Of a stretch of DNA of 64,000 bases, positions 1 through 11,247 are shown one piece after another. The stretch comes from Scytalidium lignicola (lineage: Eukaryota; Ascomycota; Leotiomycetes). Position 1 is the first letter of the stretch. Each line of letters opens with the position of its first letter. The stretch spans positions 30,695 to 94,694 of the forward strand of contig NCSJ02000160.1 in NCBI GenBank assembly GCA_002812745.2, written 5' to 3'. A model generated the notes under the pieces. That model was not told where the DNA came from. It saw only the letters and a list, made by a program, of their open reading frames with translations, and did not search any database. A program made the position numbers and the translations under genes.

Positions 1-1960
1 ATGAGAGGCAGAGGGCTTGGGAGGCACGAAGAATGCTACGGATGCATCACAAATGCCCCGATCTGGCTTTGGTTGGCCATGGAGGCTTGGTATTTTGCTT
101 CTTTTGAAACAGGCACAGCCGGTCACAATGCTTTTTCTTTCTTTTCGTTCAGGTCCTCCTAGGAGTACTTCAGGATACTAAGAATAGGGTGTCCTACAGG
201 GATTTAAGAGGGGCATTGAACTTTACCAAATGTTTATTACCCCGTACCTGTAAGTTCCCATCGGATGAGAGATCTCGTAACATCTTCGCTTGGCGCACCT
301 GTAGGAAACTTGGGATGAGGGGCAACCAACTAACCAAGCGTAGTTCTCCAGAAAGATAGAAGTCTCGTAACGACCAGTGTACTCCTCTACCAAAACTCAG
401 ACCAATGCCGTCACTTGGTGTTGTCTTCGTAGGTAAGTCGTGGAATCCTTCAGAAAGTACTGGTGTACCAGTCCCAGCACAAATCTCGTAAACCACGCCA
501 CTACAAAAGCAACACATTTCCAATCTCACGTGCTACGCTGTATAGTACATTATTGCGAACAGCTCCTGCAATTACTGCAATTGGCATCTGTACAAAAAAC
601 AAAAACAAAACATAAACAAAGGAATCGAGGATGCATTGAGAAGAGTAAAAATCAATTAATGAAACAGGATCCAATTTTCTTTCCTTTCTTTCGCAGGTCT
701 CGTTCTGATCCCTAATGCTCTCCACTGGTTGCAGCAATAATGCACGGATTCAAGCCTTGGAGCAGCTGTGGATCCACCGATTAAGCTCGCAGCTGGAGCC
801 CTGCATTAACTAGATCTACGGGGAAAATTGAAGGTTAAATTTAATACCTGAGGCAAGAAAGTTCTCCAAAAGATGGAACACAATATTTGAGAAAATCCCG
901 TATATCATTAATATCATTAACGATTTTGAATATCGATGGGCTTGTTTGTATATATATAAGTAAGAATTATCACTTCTAAATCTAAAAAGTTTGTTGTCGA
1001 TCTCTGCAATCATGGCGCTGGTTCTAGACCTCGTAAAATGAGCTGTGGCATTGTAGAAAGACAAAAATCCTCTCTGCACCCCAGCTTTGCCAAACAAGAC
1101 ACCAAAAGAGGTAACTTAGACGCCACATTCATTTATTATCCCAATAAAGATGTAGACATATGCCTCGGTATCTAAACCATATCCTAGTCCAAAGGAATAA
1201 TTATCTTACCCCGCTCTACCTACTTNAAAAGACCGAAAGGAAACAAAAAGAAGAAAAAAGAAAAAAAGTTCCATCTCCCTGGGTCTAGACATCACTCCAC
1301 CTCCCCCCCCCTTTTCCAAAACTTCCAAGCCAAGGCGCCGTCTCTTCTTCCCCGCAAAATGAATCAAACACGTCACATAACCATACACCATCTCCTTTCC
1401 CCCCTCTCCACATCCCCCCAGCCCAGTCCATCCACAGCCCTCAGACAATTTCTCCCCATGGTTGTTTGTAGTTTCCTTATTATTTTAGTCTCAATCTTTG
1501 GCTTATCCAAATCTAGCATGGGTCTATGCAAAAAGAATACTCAAACTTCCCAATACGAAAAATTATCCTAGAAAGTTTCTTGTGGCTTTCTTTTTGTCAC
1601 ATGCCTCNTTTTTTTTTGGGTTACAAAAGGGACCAGCCGAGGTGTGGAAAAAGTACCTCTGATCGTGAACTACTTGGCTTTTTGTAATAGCTATTTTTTT
1701 TAATCTTGGTTGGTTTCTGGTTTGATTGATAGGTGATATAACTTATGGCTGTCTCAAAAATGGTTATTTTAACCTATTTTTGCTCCTTTAGCTTATAATT
1801 AGTTTCATGCGTGACACATGTACACACAGGCTCAGGTTCTTCATCTGAGTTTTCGATTNAAAAAGCGCTAAATATCCCTAAGCCCATTAATCTAACATTC
1901 CATCTCTATCTATCTATGATAACGCTAGAGTTCAATCTTCAAAGTCCTGTACCAGCATGA
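1..1960. other. Gene-poor left edge
   Basis: No gene is supported here. Frame 1 is open from base 1 to a TAG at 160-162, and a pyrimidine-rich CAG lies just before position 153, so the first ~160 bases could be the tail of a gene entering from the left; I recognise no family in it. The rest is AT-rich with poly-purine and poly-pyrimidine tracts and three single N's (1226, 1608, 1859), each touching an A or T homopolymer. The part next to 1960 is probably the 3' flank of the minus-strand gene that ends at 1961. Confidence 0.35.
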
Positions 1961-3490
1961 TTAAATATCTCCATTGGAAGCGTTCTCCGCCGCCGTATAC
2001 CCCTTCTGCGGCGGCTTCAACGTTCCCTCCGCCTCACGTAACTCCTCCTCCCACCACTCCCTAAACGCCAATAACCTTTTTGTCCTCTCAACAGCCATTC
2101 TCTTCCCAGGTCGAGTCTTCATCATCCCTTCCAACTTCTCCAACTTCTCCCCGAAATGCTCAATCGTGTCTCCCATGCCCCTACCCTTCGCTCCTCCAAA
2201 TGCAAACGTCCGACCAATTCCCACAGCACCAATCGCATCTAGACGATCCGCATCCTGAACGACTGCGAGCTCCGGATATTTACCTATCATGGTGATCACG
2301 GCATTTGGGTCTTTGATCTCGGAAGAATACGACACGCCAGAGACGATTCGCTGAACCTTGATTGCTAGCTCTTCATCGGCACCCAATTCGAGCAGCTTGG
2401 CCAGGACAACGCTGTTGGGATCCTCGCCGGGTTTTACGTACTTTTTGTCACCAACGTCATGCAACAATGCCGCGAGCGTGATAACTTGCAAGTCGAGGTC
2501 GAACTCGGGTGGCGCGTTTTCACTCTCTGCTTCTTCCATCACCGATGTGTAGATTGCGTGTGCGAGGCCTACTACTCGCCTGATGTGGTTGAAGTCGTGC
2601 GAGCCGTCGTAGGCTGACATGTATTTCTGGACAAAGGCGGTGACTTTGGGAATCAATGTTGGGTTAGGTTTTCCTTTTGCTTTTTTCACTGCTCTTCGGA
2701 CTGGCGTTGCTCTGGGTGGTGATATTGAGGTCAATTGAGCGACTGGTGGTGTTGGTGATATGGCGGATGGTATTGGTCTTGAGATTGGAGGCTGTGAGGT
2801 TGAAGCCGATCTAGATGGTGATGGTGACCTTGGTGGAGCTGAGTGGTAAGCTGGTCCTTCATCCTCCTCATCTGATTCCGGGTGTGTATCCATATTGTTT
2901 AAGCCTCCCTCAGCTTCTTCTATTGTAGAACTTGTAGCTTGAGTTATTGCTTCAGCCAGCGGTGATGTTTGAGCAGTAGTAGAAGTTGTAGTCTTGGGCC
3001 CGGTAGGCTCACTGGACTGTGACGGAGCTAGTCCTGACGGTGGTGGAAGGGGTCCAAGTTGTTTTCGATAAATCCTGACGGGCTTCTTGAGAACTGGATC
3101 TTCTCCTGGGGAGAAATCTCTGAACTGATCAAATCGGGACCGCCTTCTCATTCCCAGTCGTTGTCGCAATCGTGGCAGATTTCGCGGAATTTCAAACCCC
3201 TCCTGCACTAGCGCCTCCTCAATCTGCTTGTCAGTCAGGTTCCGGTTGTAATGGAACCTTATTCTCTCAATCAGATCCTCTGGAGCCTCCATACGGACTC
3301 TCTTGTGCGGGACACTCCATCCTTGCAATCTTCGAGTAAGTGTTCGCACACTAACATCGATGCCATATTTGGCGTTAATCTGCTCTGCGATGTCGTTGAT
3401 TTGGACTCCATCCTCACGATATAGCCTGATTATTTCGTCCTTGTAATCGTCGACGTGGATAAGTTGCGGTCTGCCCCGCTTACCTGTCAT
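1961..3490 (-). CDS. Clr5/HTH-like domain fused to HD-domain phosphohydrolase
   Basis: A single uninterrupted frame encodes 509 residues. Residues ~1-64 (start MTGKRGRPQLI) resemble the fungal Clr5-type helix-turn-helix: a GRP basic lead-in, an IIRLYREDG helix, ISVRTLTRRL-like second helix and a closing Trp. Residues ~68-115 look like the second half of the same module, ending in LRQRLGMRRR. A Pro/Ser/Thr-rich linker (~116-275) follows. Residues ~285-470 form an HD phosphohydrolase domain of the YpgQ/YedJ kind: H298 and H302 (SHDFNH), H344-D345 (LLHDVGD) and the distal Asp in QDADRLDAIG near 414, which together make the usual metal site. HD proteins of this type hydrolyse nucleotides or phosphoesters; the substrate here cannot be read. 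The fusion suggests a nuclear or DNA-targeted hydrolase, which is inference. It diverges from the cyclase gene at 4062. Confidence 0.85.
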   Translation of the reverse strand: MTGKRGRPQLIHVDDYKDEIIRLYREDGVQINDIAEQINAKYGIDVSVRTLTRRLQGWSVPHKRVRMEAPEDLIERIRFHYNRNLTDKQIEEALVQEGFEIPRNLPRLRQRLGMRRRSRFDQFRDFSPGEDPVLKKPVRIYRKQLGPLPPPSGLAPSQSSEPTGPKTTTSTTAQTSPLAEAITQATSSTIEEAEGGLNNMDTHPESDEEDEGPAYHSAPPRSPSPSRSASTSQPPISRPIPSAISPTPPVAQLTSISPPRATPVRRAVKKAKGKPNPTLIPKVTAFVQKYMSAYDGSHDFNHIRRVVGLAHAIYTSVMEEAESENAPPEFDLDLQVITLAALLHDVGDKKYVKPGEDPNSVVLAKLLELGADEELAIKVQRIVSGVSYSSEIKDPNAVITMIGKYPELAVVQDADRLDAIGAVGIGRTFAFGGAKGRGMGDTIEHFGEKLEKLEGMMKTRPGKRMAVERTKRLLAFREWWEEELREAEGTLKPPQKGYTAAENASNGDI

Positions 3491-4061
3491 GTTGGGAGGT
3501 CGGGGTCAATAATTATGGAGGTGCAACATGGTCGAGCTGGCGAGACAAAGTGGACGTGAGAGTCATTGCAGTCGACCGTAGTACGTACCTCTTTCCCCAT
3601 GGATTTAGATCCTACGGACGCACCCGCAGCAACCACGATCTGATCAATCGAGAACGGTAATAATTTGTTTTCATCTTAGATCTTATTAGATCTTAGCTTT
3701 CATCTTTGCAAACAATAATTACTAATCAATGGTATACTTTCGTACATCAATTGCTCCTGTTATTCTATACCTCGTCCGAAATATTACTACCAGCGTAATG
3801 ATGTGCTTATCGCTCTTGTTCGAAGCCACCGACATCAATACCACCCCCCGGAATACCTCGGCCACGGCAATACCCCCATGATTGAGCACCCAATCTTGAT
3901 ATAAATGCGGGGAAAGTTTCACGACTCTAGGCGAGGAGACTATATTCTTAACACTGAGTTATTTAGTAGGAATATAAGATGTTTTGAATGTGAATTATCA
4001 TAAATCATCCTACAGTAACCTTCGAGAGCAATTAAGAAGAAGCTCATACGTCACAGCAAAC
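3491..4061. promoter_or_regulatory. Divergent promoter region
   Basis: 571 bp between the start of the HTH-HD gene (minus, 3490) and the start of the cyclase gene (plus, 4062). It must hold both promoters. It contains repeated TCTTAGATCTTATTAGATCTTAG-type AGATCT units near 3675-3700, but no motif I can assign to a regulator. Confidence 0.5.
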
Positions 4062-5409
4062 ATGTCGTCCAAAGCCAATGCCCGCCTCACTCAGATCACA
4101 GACTTCCTGACTGGACACAAGACGGCCATGTCACTTCCATTTGATCCAAACTCTACCAAGTTCCCTACCAGAAAGAACGTACCAAGGCGGGAAGGAGCAC
4201 CAGAAGGAGCGTAAGTAATTCGAGCTTGAGTAAGATAAAAGAAAATATGCTAAGATAATTTAGATGCTGGGTTTGGGGAGAAGATGATTATGTGAGTCTC
4301 GTACTTAATTTGCCAGAAACTATGAGAACATTTACTTATGTATATGCTTAATTAGCTGGGTCGAATTAACCTCCTCACTCCCACCCGAGTGGCAGCTGCC
4401 GCAAAGGAAATCAAGTCAGGAGACATAGTACCACTCAATCTTCCCCTGAACGTACCAGAAGCCCCGGCCTTTGGTCGTCCCCAATTTAAGCACCGAATCA
4501 AACCATTAGATCCAGGGTATGCCTACGATGACGAGTATGACCTCAACACACAGTCAGGAACCCAATGGGATGGCTTCCGACATATAGCTCACAGGCCTAC
4601 TGGGAACTTTTATAACGGTGTCAAGGGAGATGACATTGAGGGACCGAATAAGAATGACAAAGATGGGGTTCATTACTTGGCCGAGCATGGCATTGCCGGC
4701 CGAGGAGTATTGATTGATTATTGGAGCTACGCTAAATCAGTTGGTATCGAATATGGTAAGAGAAACTGTGACATAGCTGTGATATGCCTAACTAAAATAT
4801 TTTCCAGATCCATGGGTATACTACACAATTTCTTACGACGAGCTCGTCAAGGCCGGGAAATTTCAAGGACTGGATATCAGGCCTGCATCCCAAGGTGGAG
4901 ACATCCACATTGGAGACCTCCTCTTCATCCGCTCTGGCTTCACGGAGACTTACCACTCCAAATCACCCGAGGCACGAGCTATTGGAACTTCGAGGAAACA
5001 TACTCATGGGACAGAGAGTGGTCAGCGATGGGCTGGTATTAAGCAGGAAGAAGTCATGATTGATTGGCTGCATGATTGTTATTTCTCTGCTGTTGCTGGA
5101 GATGCGCCTTCCTTTGAGGCATGGCCTACTCAAGAGAGTTATATGTTGCACGAGTATATCTTGGCTATGTGGGGTAAGTGTTTCCGTTTCTGTTTCTGCC
5201 AAAGTTTCATTTCCATTGAGGAACTTATTGCTAATTGAATAAATTTTATTTTTGCGTAAATAGGTATGCCTCTTGGAGAATTGTTCGACCTCGAGAAGCT
5301 GGCCAAGACTTGCAAGGAGAAGGGGCGATGGACCTTCTTTGTCACCAGTTCACCGGATCATTGTCCTGCTGGGGTTGCTAGTCATGGAAATGCGATTGCA
5401 ATTTTTTAA
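4062..5409 (+). CDS. Cyclase / kynurenine-formamidase-family metal hydrolase
   Basis: Five exons, 4062-4210, 4264-4291, 4356-4755, 4808-5173 and 5264-5409, give 362 residues; every junction has GT..AG and the phases agree. The start is the first ATG of the frame (MSSKANARLTQ). The protein belongs to the cyclase family (PF04199), which includes bacterial kynurenine formamidase and fungal relatives. The family metal-site segment (usually HxGTHxDxPxH) appears as SGTQWDGFRHIAH, with Gln where bacterial enzymes have His. Later family signatures are present: AGRGVLIDYW, GDLLFIRSGF, and near the C-terminus a C-P-A-G-V-A-S-H-G-N-A-I segment. Exon 2 is a 28 nt micro-exon. The product is a soluble hydrolase of unknown substrate; fungal members are often called 'putative cyclase' and few are characterised. 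It lies next to a Dal5-type permease, so a joint role in amide or nitrogen catabolism is possible. Confidence 0.85.
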
Positions 5410-5810
5410 TTCATAACATCTCCTTTAAAAGTTAATGATTATATTTAGTAAATACTATAGTATATATGCCTGTGGAATCTATCGATGCGTTCTCTGCATG
5501 TCCCGCATAAATACCCTAGGCTCTTAAAAGAAAATCACTTGTGAGATGATTCCTCTATATTCTAGCCACACAACCCGCTTTTCTTGTCCATACTCTAAGA
5601 TCATTTATCGTGACAAGATTGAAATGAGATTGAAGCCGCGGAAGAGTATCCCGATCGACTAAAACGTAAGCCTGGATCATGAGTGGGACACTAGTATCGA
5701 AACTAAATCTCTTTTAGATTACTGCAAATATAGGTGGTATCAATATGCTAACTCATCAACATTAAACATAAAATAATATTGGCAAATTTCCAAAGCGGTT
5801 GCTAACGCTC
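5410..5810. other. Convergent 3' intergenic spacer
   Basis: 401 bp between the 3' ends of the cyclase gene (plus) and the MFS gene (minus). It is AT-rich and should hold both polyadenylation regions. No ORF or repeat of note. Confidence 0.5.
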
Positions 5811-7813
5811 TTAAACCTTGAATCTAAAGCCTCTCTTTTCAGCAGTCAACAGCCCTGAGTTGATCGCTCCCTCAACAAATATTCCTTTATCCAACTTATT
5901 ATTCAAGCGCACAAGCATGATCCTAAGTACCAATGAAGCAACAATAGCCATGAATGCCATGACACAATTGACGCTGAATGCGACTATATATCTTGGTCCT
6001 AAAACATTATGAGAATTAGTACTCCATAATTATTCGCTCACCCATCTATTTCATTTGAAATTATATAGAAAATGGAGGGCAGATAGAAAAGCCAGGAATA
6101 ACTCACCCGCAGAAGAAGGATACATATAACTGGCATAGATAGAGCTGGTATTGGAGACTGCATTGATGAAAGCTAACGCAGCAGCTCTCTTTGCTGGTGG
6201 TCGAGGAAGGGAATTACTGATCCAAGCCAACGCGACGACATAGCCAGTATAAACAGATGATGGCATAAGCATCATAGCTACGTATCTCGGGGCGGTTCCC
6301 GTGGTTGCTGCACCGAGGATAAATGCAAATACGGCGACACAAAGAGGGAGAACAATGTGGAGGAAGCGCTCGCCAGTTCGGTCTATATGCGTTAGTAGCT
6401 ACTTCCAATATTAGAGAAGAATTGTTAATACCGGCATGTAGAGCATTGAGGAACACGGTTATAACTGCTAGAACATATGGTGGCGCGGTGAGGAGTAAAG
6501 AATCGATGTTGTTGTAGTGTAAGGTCGCCACGACCGTACTATAAGAACAATCAGTATATCGGCCATTGAGTTTGTTACTGAAGACGCCTACGGGAAAAAG
6601 TTTGTCACTGAAGCAGCTGCAACAATTCCGAAAAGAAGAATGGTCTATGGTCTTGTCAGCTATTCCCAGCATATACCACTGAATTGTAAAACATACCAGA
6701 ACATAGGTCTTGATATCCAAGAACGCGAGTTTCATTCCTTTGAGGAAAGTCTGATGTTCAGAATCGACCCAATCATCTTCACCAATATCCTCTTCGAGCC
6801 GCCAGATGGCCAATTGCCGCTCTTCTTCTGTCAACCAAGTTGTGGTTCTGGGGAAGTTGGGGAGAATAAAGAATGCAGAAAATGCGATGACAACGGTTAT
6901 AGCTCCTTCAATGATGAAAAGCCAGCGCCATGCTCTCAATCCCATAGCACCATCCATATTGGCGGTAATACCAGCAGCAATAAGTCCAGAGAAAGCACCA
7001 CTGATCAAAGATCCGGAATAGAGAATGGCTGTTCGGAAACCGAGTTCTTTGCGGGTATACCAACATGATAAGTAGTATAGACATCCAGGCTATCAATGAG
7101 ATACTGTGTTAGAAATGGTTTGGATTTTGAGTGATAGTACTCACGAAATAGGCAGCTTCCACGAATCCAAGCATGAAACGACAGGCGACCAGCCCACCAT
7201 AACTTTGACACGCAGCAGTGCAAGCTGATATGATCCCCCAGAGAATCATGCATCCGGGAAGATAGAGAGCGGGTTTACCGATTTTGTTGAGGTATAGATT
7301 TGACGGAACTTGCATCAACAGATATCCAACGAACAAGATACTGACCGTAGTCTGTTAATCATTTAGTAATCCAAAGCATCAATACCCATCGATATAATAG
7401 CCACAAACCTGGAATTGCGTCCCATGGAGACCTAGGTCTACCTCAATATAGGCAAGTCGTGCAGATGCGATGTTGTTCTACTGTTGGTTAATATATACCA
7501 ATTCATTGCTGAATATTTTATATTGGCTTACGCGATCCAAGTAGTTCATGATATACATTAAAACAATCATTGGTAGAAGTCTCAAGTCAATTTTCCACTT
7601 GAGTCTCCTCTCTGCCTTGGCGCGCTCTTCAGGAGACAAGCTGCGTACATACTCAGGTGGTTGAGGCATACGACTTTGCGCATCATCATTGGTTAGGACT
7701 ACCTCAACCGGAGAGTTCTCATTGTCGAGATGTTTAACATGCTCTTTTGAGTCATATGAAGCTTCTACATCATGGCTGATATCGCTCGAGTCATTCCTGT
7801 CTGGCGAAGCCAT
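5811..7813 (-). CDS. MFS permease of the Dal5/allantoate (anion:cation symporter) type
   Basis: Eight exons (7532-7813, 7409-7477, 7145-7351, 6697-7089, 6592-6644, 6432-6538, 6107-6382, 5811-5998) give 524 residues; total length divides by three. The N-terminus is a ~65-residue acidic cytoplasmic tail. TM1 begins at LLPMIVLMYIMNYLDR, the hallmark of the Dal5/ACS family, followed by TM2 with GYLLMQVPSNL, TM4 with R-F-M-L-G-F-V-E-A, and GLRAWRWLFIIEG after TM6. The second half carries PYVLAVITVFLNALHADRTGER. About 12 membrane helices are expected at the plasma membrane. Characterised relatives import allantoate, ureidosuccinate, nicotinate, dipeptides or related organic anions; the substrate here is not predictable. 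It is convergent with the cyclase-family gene. Confidence 0.88.
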
Positions 7814-8649
7814 GATTGAGCTGGCAGCCTGACCGTGCTGTATGCCGTCGTACTATCTCTTTTGATCTGGATAGTTATGGTGCAAAGCAAAAAACTAAAA
7901 NTTTTTTTAACAAATTTGATAAGATAATTCGCTCTGGGAAGCTTAGTATCCAGGAACGCAACTTATTGCTCGATACTACGCCGATCTTATTAGGAAAAGG
8001 GCTCGAATTGAAATGCAGGATAGAGGTGGTCCTTAAGAGCACAACAGCAGTTACACAAACATCCCATGATCCACAACGGATAAACTGAAGGTTTGCCATC
8101 GTGGATGCCACCTTAGGATGCTTCATCATTAGCCAGCCACTAGAAGCTCTGCTTGAAAGAAGTTCCCCCAGCATGCAGTCTCCGCTGTGCGCGGGGTATG
8201 GGCAGTTCTGAACAAGGTTTTGTCGGGAGTCTACCCAAGCAATGGGCGAGGCCTGAGTCGTGATGGTAGTGGCTGATAGGGATCGGCAGTTGACCGACTC
8301 CCCAATTCCACCGAGACCTCGGGGATCGCCTGCTTGTTTTGGCGATCCTGTGCCCTGTAACTCAACTGCCAAGACTGCTGTGGAAATGCAAATGTCACTG
8401 GTTTGTCACTGAGAGGCCCTCTGGAGGCGTGGGGTGGAAGATGTTGAACCTGCTCGTAATATAAACAACCTTTAAACTCAGTATGGAGGCGCGGGGGGAA
8501 GTTAAGCCCATAAAACGGCGGCGCATGGGGATTGAGCTTAGATGGCGCCGGTGGTCACCTCCACACGCCTTGTATTTATTACCACCAATCGGGAAGACGA
8601 CCCAATTGTCTTCTCATTCGTAAGGAACAGAGCCCGGGTTTCCGAAAAG
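7814..8649. other. Intergenic region with one N gap
   Basis: 836 bp upstream of the Dal5-like permease and downstream of the thioesterase. A single N at 7901 precedes a T7 run. The stretch 8400-8580 has two short GC-rich repeats around GGAGGCG(T/C)GGGG. Open frames here have no recognisable protein features. Confidence 0.4.
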
Positions 8650-9326
8650 TCAAAGTTTCGATTGTTGCTGTGCCTTAATCTGTAGCTTTTCTAAGCCCTG
8701 TCGTAACCTCTCGTCCATCCCACTCGCCACAGGTCGGCCCGTTTCTCTATCAACAAAAACATGGACAAATTCTCCCACGGACTTAACCTCCTCAACACCC
8801 CGTTCAAAGAGAGCGACTTCGTATGTAACACTGCTCTTACCGAGCTTATTGACTCGTAATGCGAGTTCCGCGACAGCTGGGAAAGCTATGGAGCCGAAGT
8901 AGTCATTGTGTGAATGAACCACAAGTCCATATTGAGAGGACGTCGGAGGATGTAGTCCGCAATGCTCAACAAGGTAAGTGTTCACCACAGAATCATATCT
9001 TGAAGTGTTAGGAGATACATAAGCAAAAGGGATGGGGAAAACTGAAGAGCTGTAGGAGCTTACAGGAAATTATAAATGCTATTATTCATATGATCGTACT
9101 ATTATCACATTTGAGTAAACAGTAATTGTTTCTTATAGAAGCGCATCTTACCATGTCATTGTCGGACCTTCGGGACGCAGAGTTGCTGTTAGTATCTCAT
9201 CTGGGGATCTCACTTCGCACATGAAATGAGATAAGGTGGGGAGCACACAGCGTACCATCGCGTCCGGTATTCAAGTAAGAAGCCATAATCTGACCTCTTC
9301 CTCTTCTTGAGTTCTGCGTTTGCCAT
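8650..9326 (-). CDS. 4HBT-type acyl-CoA thioesterase
   Basis: Four exons (9256-9326, 9152-9167, 9064-9098, 8650-8998) give 156 residues (471 nt, divisible by three). Splicing restores the hotdog-fold 4-hydroxybenzoyl-CoA thioesterase signature: EYRTRW-SDNDM-YDHMNNS, where the Asp of the SDND segment is the expected catalytic or oxyanion-site residue, followed by Y-N-F-L-Y-D and, in exon 4, VVHSHNDYFGSIAFP and VFVDRETGRPV. The protein is short, one hotdog domain with no signal peptide, as usual for this family. It should hydrolyse acyl-CoA thioesters; the chain length is not predictable. Exon 2 is only 16 nt, so automated gene callers may miss the start. It is transcribed away from the pseudouridine synthase at 9727. 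Confidence 0.88.
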
Positions 9327-9726
9327 TGATGTCTTTGGAGATATTTATTTAACAATTGGAAATTGATCTGCTTGAATCGACTCTGTTCTCATAATAACAT
9401 ATTGATAAAAAAGATGGAAGCCTCCTACGAAATGAGAAGAACCATAGCCGGGGATTATATTTAGTGGACTTGAGCCGAGGTGGTGTCTGAAAAAACCAAG
9501 CCTTCCCGAATCGGGCCGCAGCGATGGTTTTTGTCAGTAGACACCGCCCTAGAAATAATATTCCCCAGACGGCAGAAAACCAAATGACTCGACAGGAACC
9601 ATAGAATAGGATAGGAGCTCTCGTTTCTCCCGATCTAGTAGGTTTCTTTGAAGCTCTGTCTCGCTGGCTCCTTCTCCGCGCATAATCGCGCTCCTAGCCC
9701 GCCGGGCCCAACTGGCAAACCCAACA
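9327..9726. promoter_or_regulatory. Divergent promoter with inverted repeat
   Basis: 400 bp shared by the thioesterase (minus) and pseudouridine synthase (plus). It contains an imperfect inverted repeat with arms at 9479-9498 and 9524-9548 (GGTGGTGTCT...AAACCA against TGGTTTTT...AGACACC) and, in the loop, the perfect palindrome CCCGAATCGGG at 9505-9515. The core CCG-N3-CGG resembles Zn(II)2Cys6 half-site pairs; that reading is inference. Confidence 0.45.
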
Positions 9727-11247
9727 ATGGCACTCGTCGAGGTTGCGCAAGATGTAGGTATGCCACTGTTGGTAGAGAAAAAGCCCTTCCAGGAACCACC
9801 CTCTGTAGTAACGACACCATGCGATCCTTGGCCTCGTCCTTATTACCTAGAAAACGGTCTACGGCGGGTTGCGCCCTATCACTTTACTTATAACACATTC
9901 TGCAAGGAGAGATGGAGGGGAAGAGAACTGCTAGATATATTCTCGAGCGAGTTTCGGGATAGACCGTTGGAATACTATGTATGTATATTTGCAAATATTT
10001 TTTACGGGACAAGATAGGGAAGAAATGAAAAGAACTCTGCTAACAAAACTAGAAAGATGCCATAGAGCGCGGCAATGTGGTTGTGAATGGCAAGCCAGTA
10101 CCTACCCCACAACACATTGTCAAGAACGGAGATGTCATCTCACACACCCTGCATCGGCATGAACCACCGGTCACCTCGCTCCCAATTGGAATCATTCACG
10201 AAGATGACGATATAATCGTCATCAACAAGCCGGCAGGTATTCCAGTCCACCCAGCAGGTCGCTACAACTACAACTCCATCATCGAAATCATGCGCGCGGA
10301 ACGAGGCCACGGCTGGAACCCCTTACCATGCAACAGACTAGACCGACTGACGAGTGGGATCATGTTCATCGGGAAGCATGCCAAGGCAGCTGATGTCCTG
10401 ACTCAACAGATCATGGCGCGAACCGTCCGAAAGGAATACATCGCGCGGGTAAAGGGACGGTTTCCAGATGGCGAGGTAGTTTGCGACCAGCCGATCTTGC
10501 AAATATCACCAAAGCTGGGTTTGAACCGAGTTCGTGCAAATGGCAAACCTGCTCGCACGGTTTTCAAGCGGTTGGCATACTACCCTCCACGAAACCGGCG
10601 GAAAATGGATTCTACCTCGACGGTTACCAACTCTGATGCTACTACTGCCACTACCTCTACCGATGATACTGAAAATGTCTTAACAACAGACTACGACGGC
10701 AAGCCCTGGATGAAACTAGAAGGCTACTCCATCGTCCGCTGTCTCCCTGTAACAGGCCGCACCCACCAACTCCGCGTCCATCTTCAATTTCTCGGCCACC
10801 CCATCGCCAACGATCCTATCTACTGCAACCAACGCGTCTGGGGGATAAACCTGGGTTACAATGACTCCGATGCCTCCCAGAACACAGACGAAGATATTAT
10901 CACGCGCCTCGCCCGCATGGGCAAGGACGAGGTTGCCGACGCAGTAGCTTACCATGACGAGATGGTTGACGAGTACAATAAGAGGAAGGCAGAGAAGATG
11001 TCCGGGGAGCTGTGTGAGGTTTGTCAGACGGCACTTTATACGGATCCCGGGGAGCAGGAACTTTGTCTTTGGTTGCATAGTTTACGGTATGAGGATGCTN
11101 GGGGGGAAGTGGAGTTACGTTAGTCCATTACCGTCGTGGGCGTTACCGCCTGAAGGGATGGAGGGGCCGAGGGAGGTTGGAGGGTTGGAGGAGCTTGTGG
11201 AGGCTGTGAAGGAGGAGAATCCGGAGCTTGCTTCTGGGGCGGCGTAG
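9727..11247 (+). CDS. RluA-family RNA pseudouridine synthase (Pus8/Pus9/Rib2 type), frame broken at an N
   Basis: Exon 1 is 9727-9978 and exon 2 runs from 10053, in phase. The N-terminal segment [17 protein letters not shown] and [13 protein letters not shown] is typical of fungal Pus8/Pus9/Rib2 proteins, and an S4-like segment ([21 protein letters not shown]) follows. The RluA catalytic motif is [12 protein letters not shown] with the nucleophilic Asp, and the C-terminal [18 protein letters not shown] motif is present. It isomerises uridines in tRNA, in cytoplasm or mitochondria. At 11100 an N sits before a G6 run; reading straight through stops at 11121-11123, but a one-base change there opens a frame to 11247 with [17 protein letters not shown], a normal C-terminus for the family. 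I therefore take 11247 as the true end and the break as a sequencing error. Confidence 0.85.

Noticed and set aside
194..529. 111-codon open frame on the minus strand
   Set aside because: No domain, no splice partners, overlaps other open frames; composition like spacer DNA.
816..1097. 93-codon minus frame with one hydrophobic stretch
   Set aside because: No recognisable family and AT-rich codon use; the downstream 1100-1960 has only spacers.
7875..8372. 165-codon minus frame upstream of the permease
   Set aside because: Crosses an N at a homopolymer and lacks any motif; probably promoter sequence.
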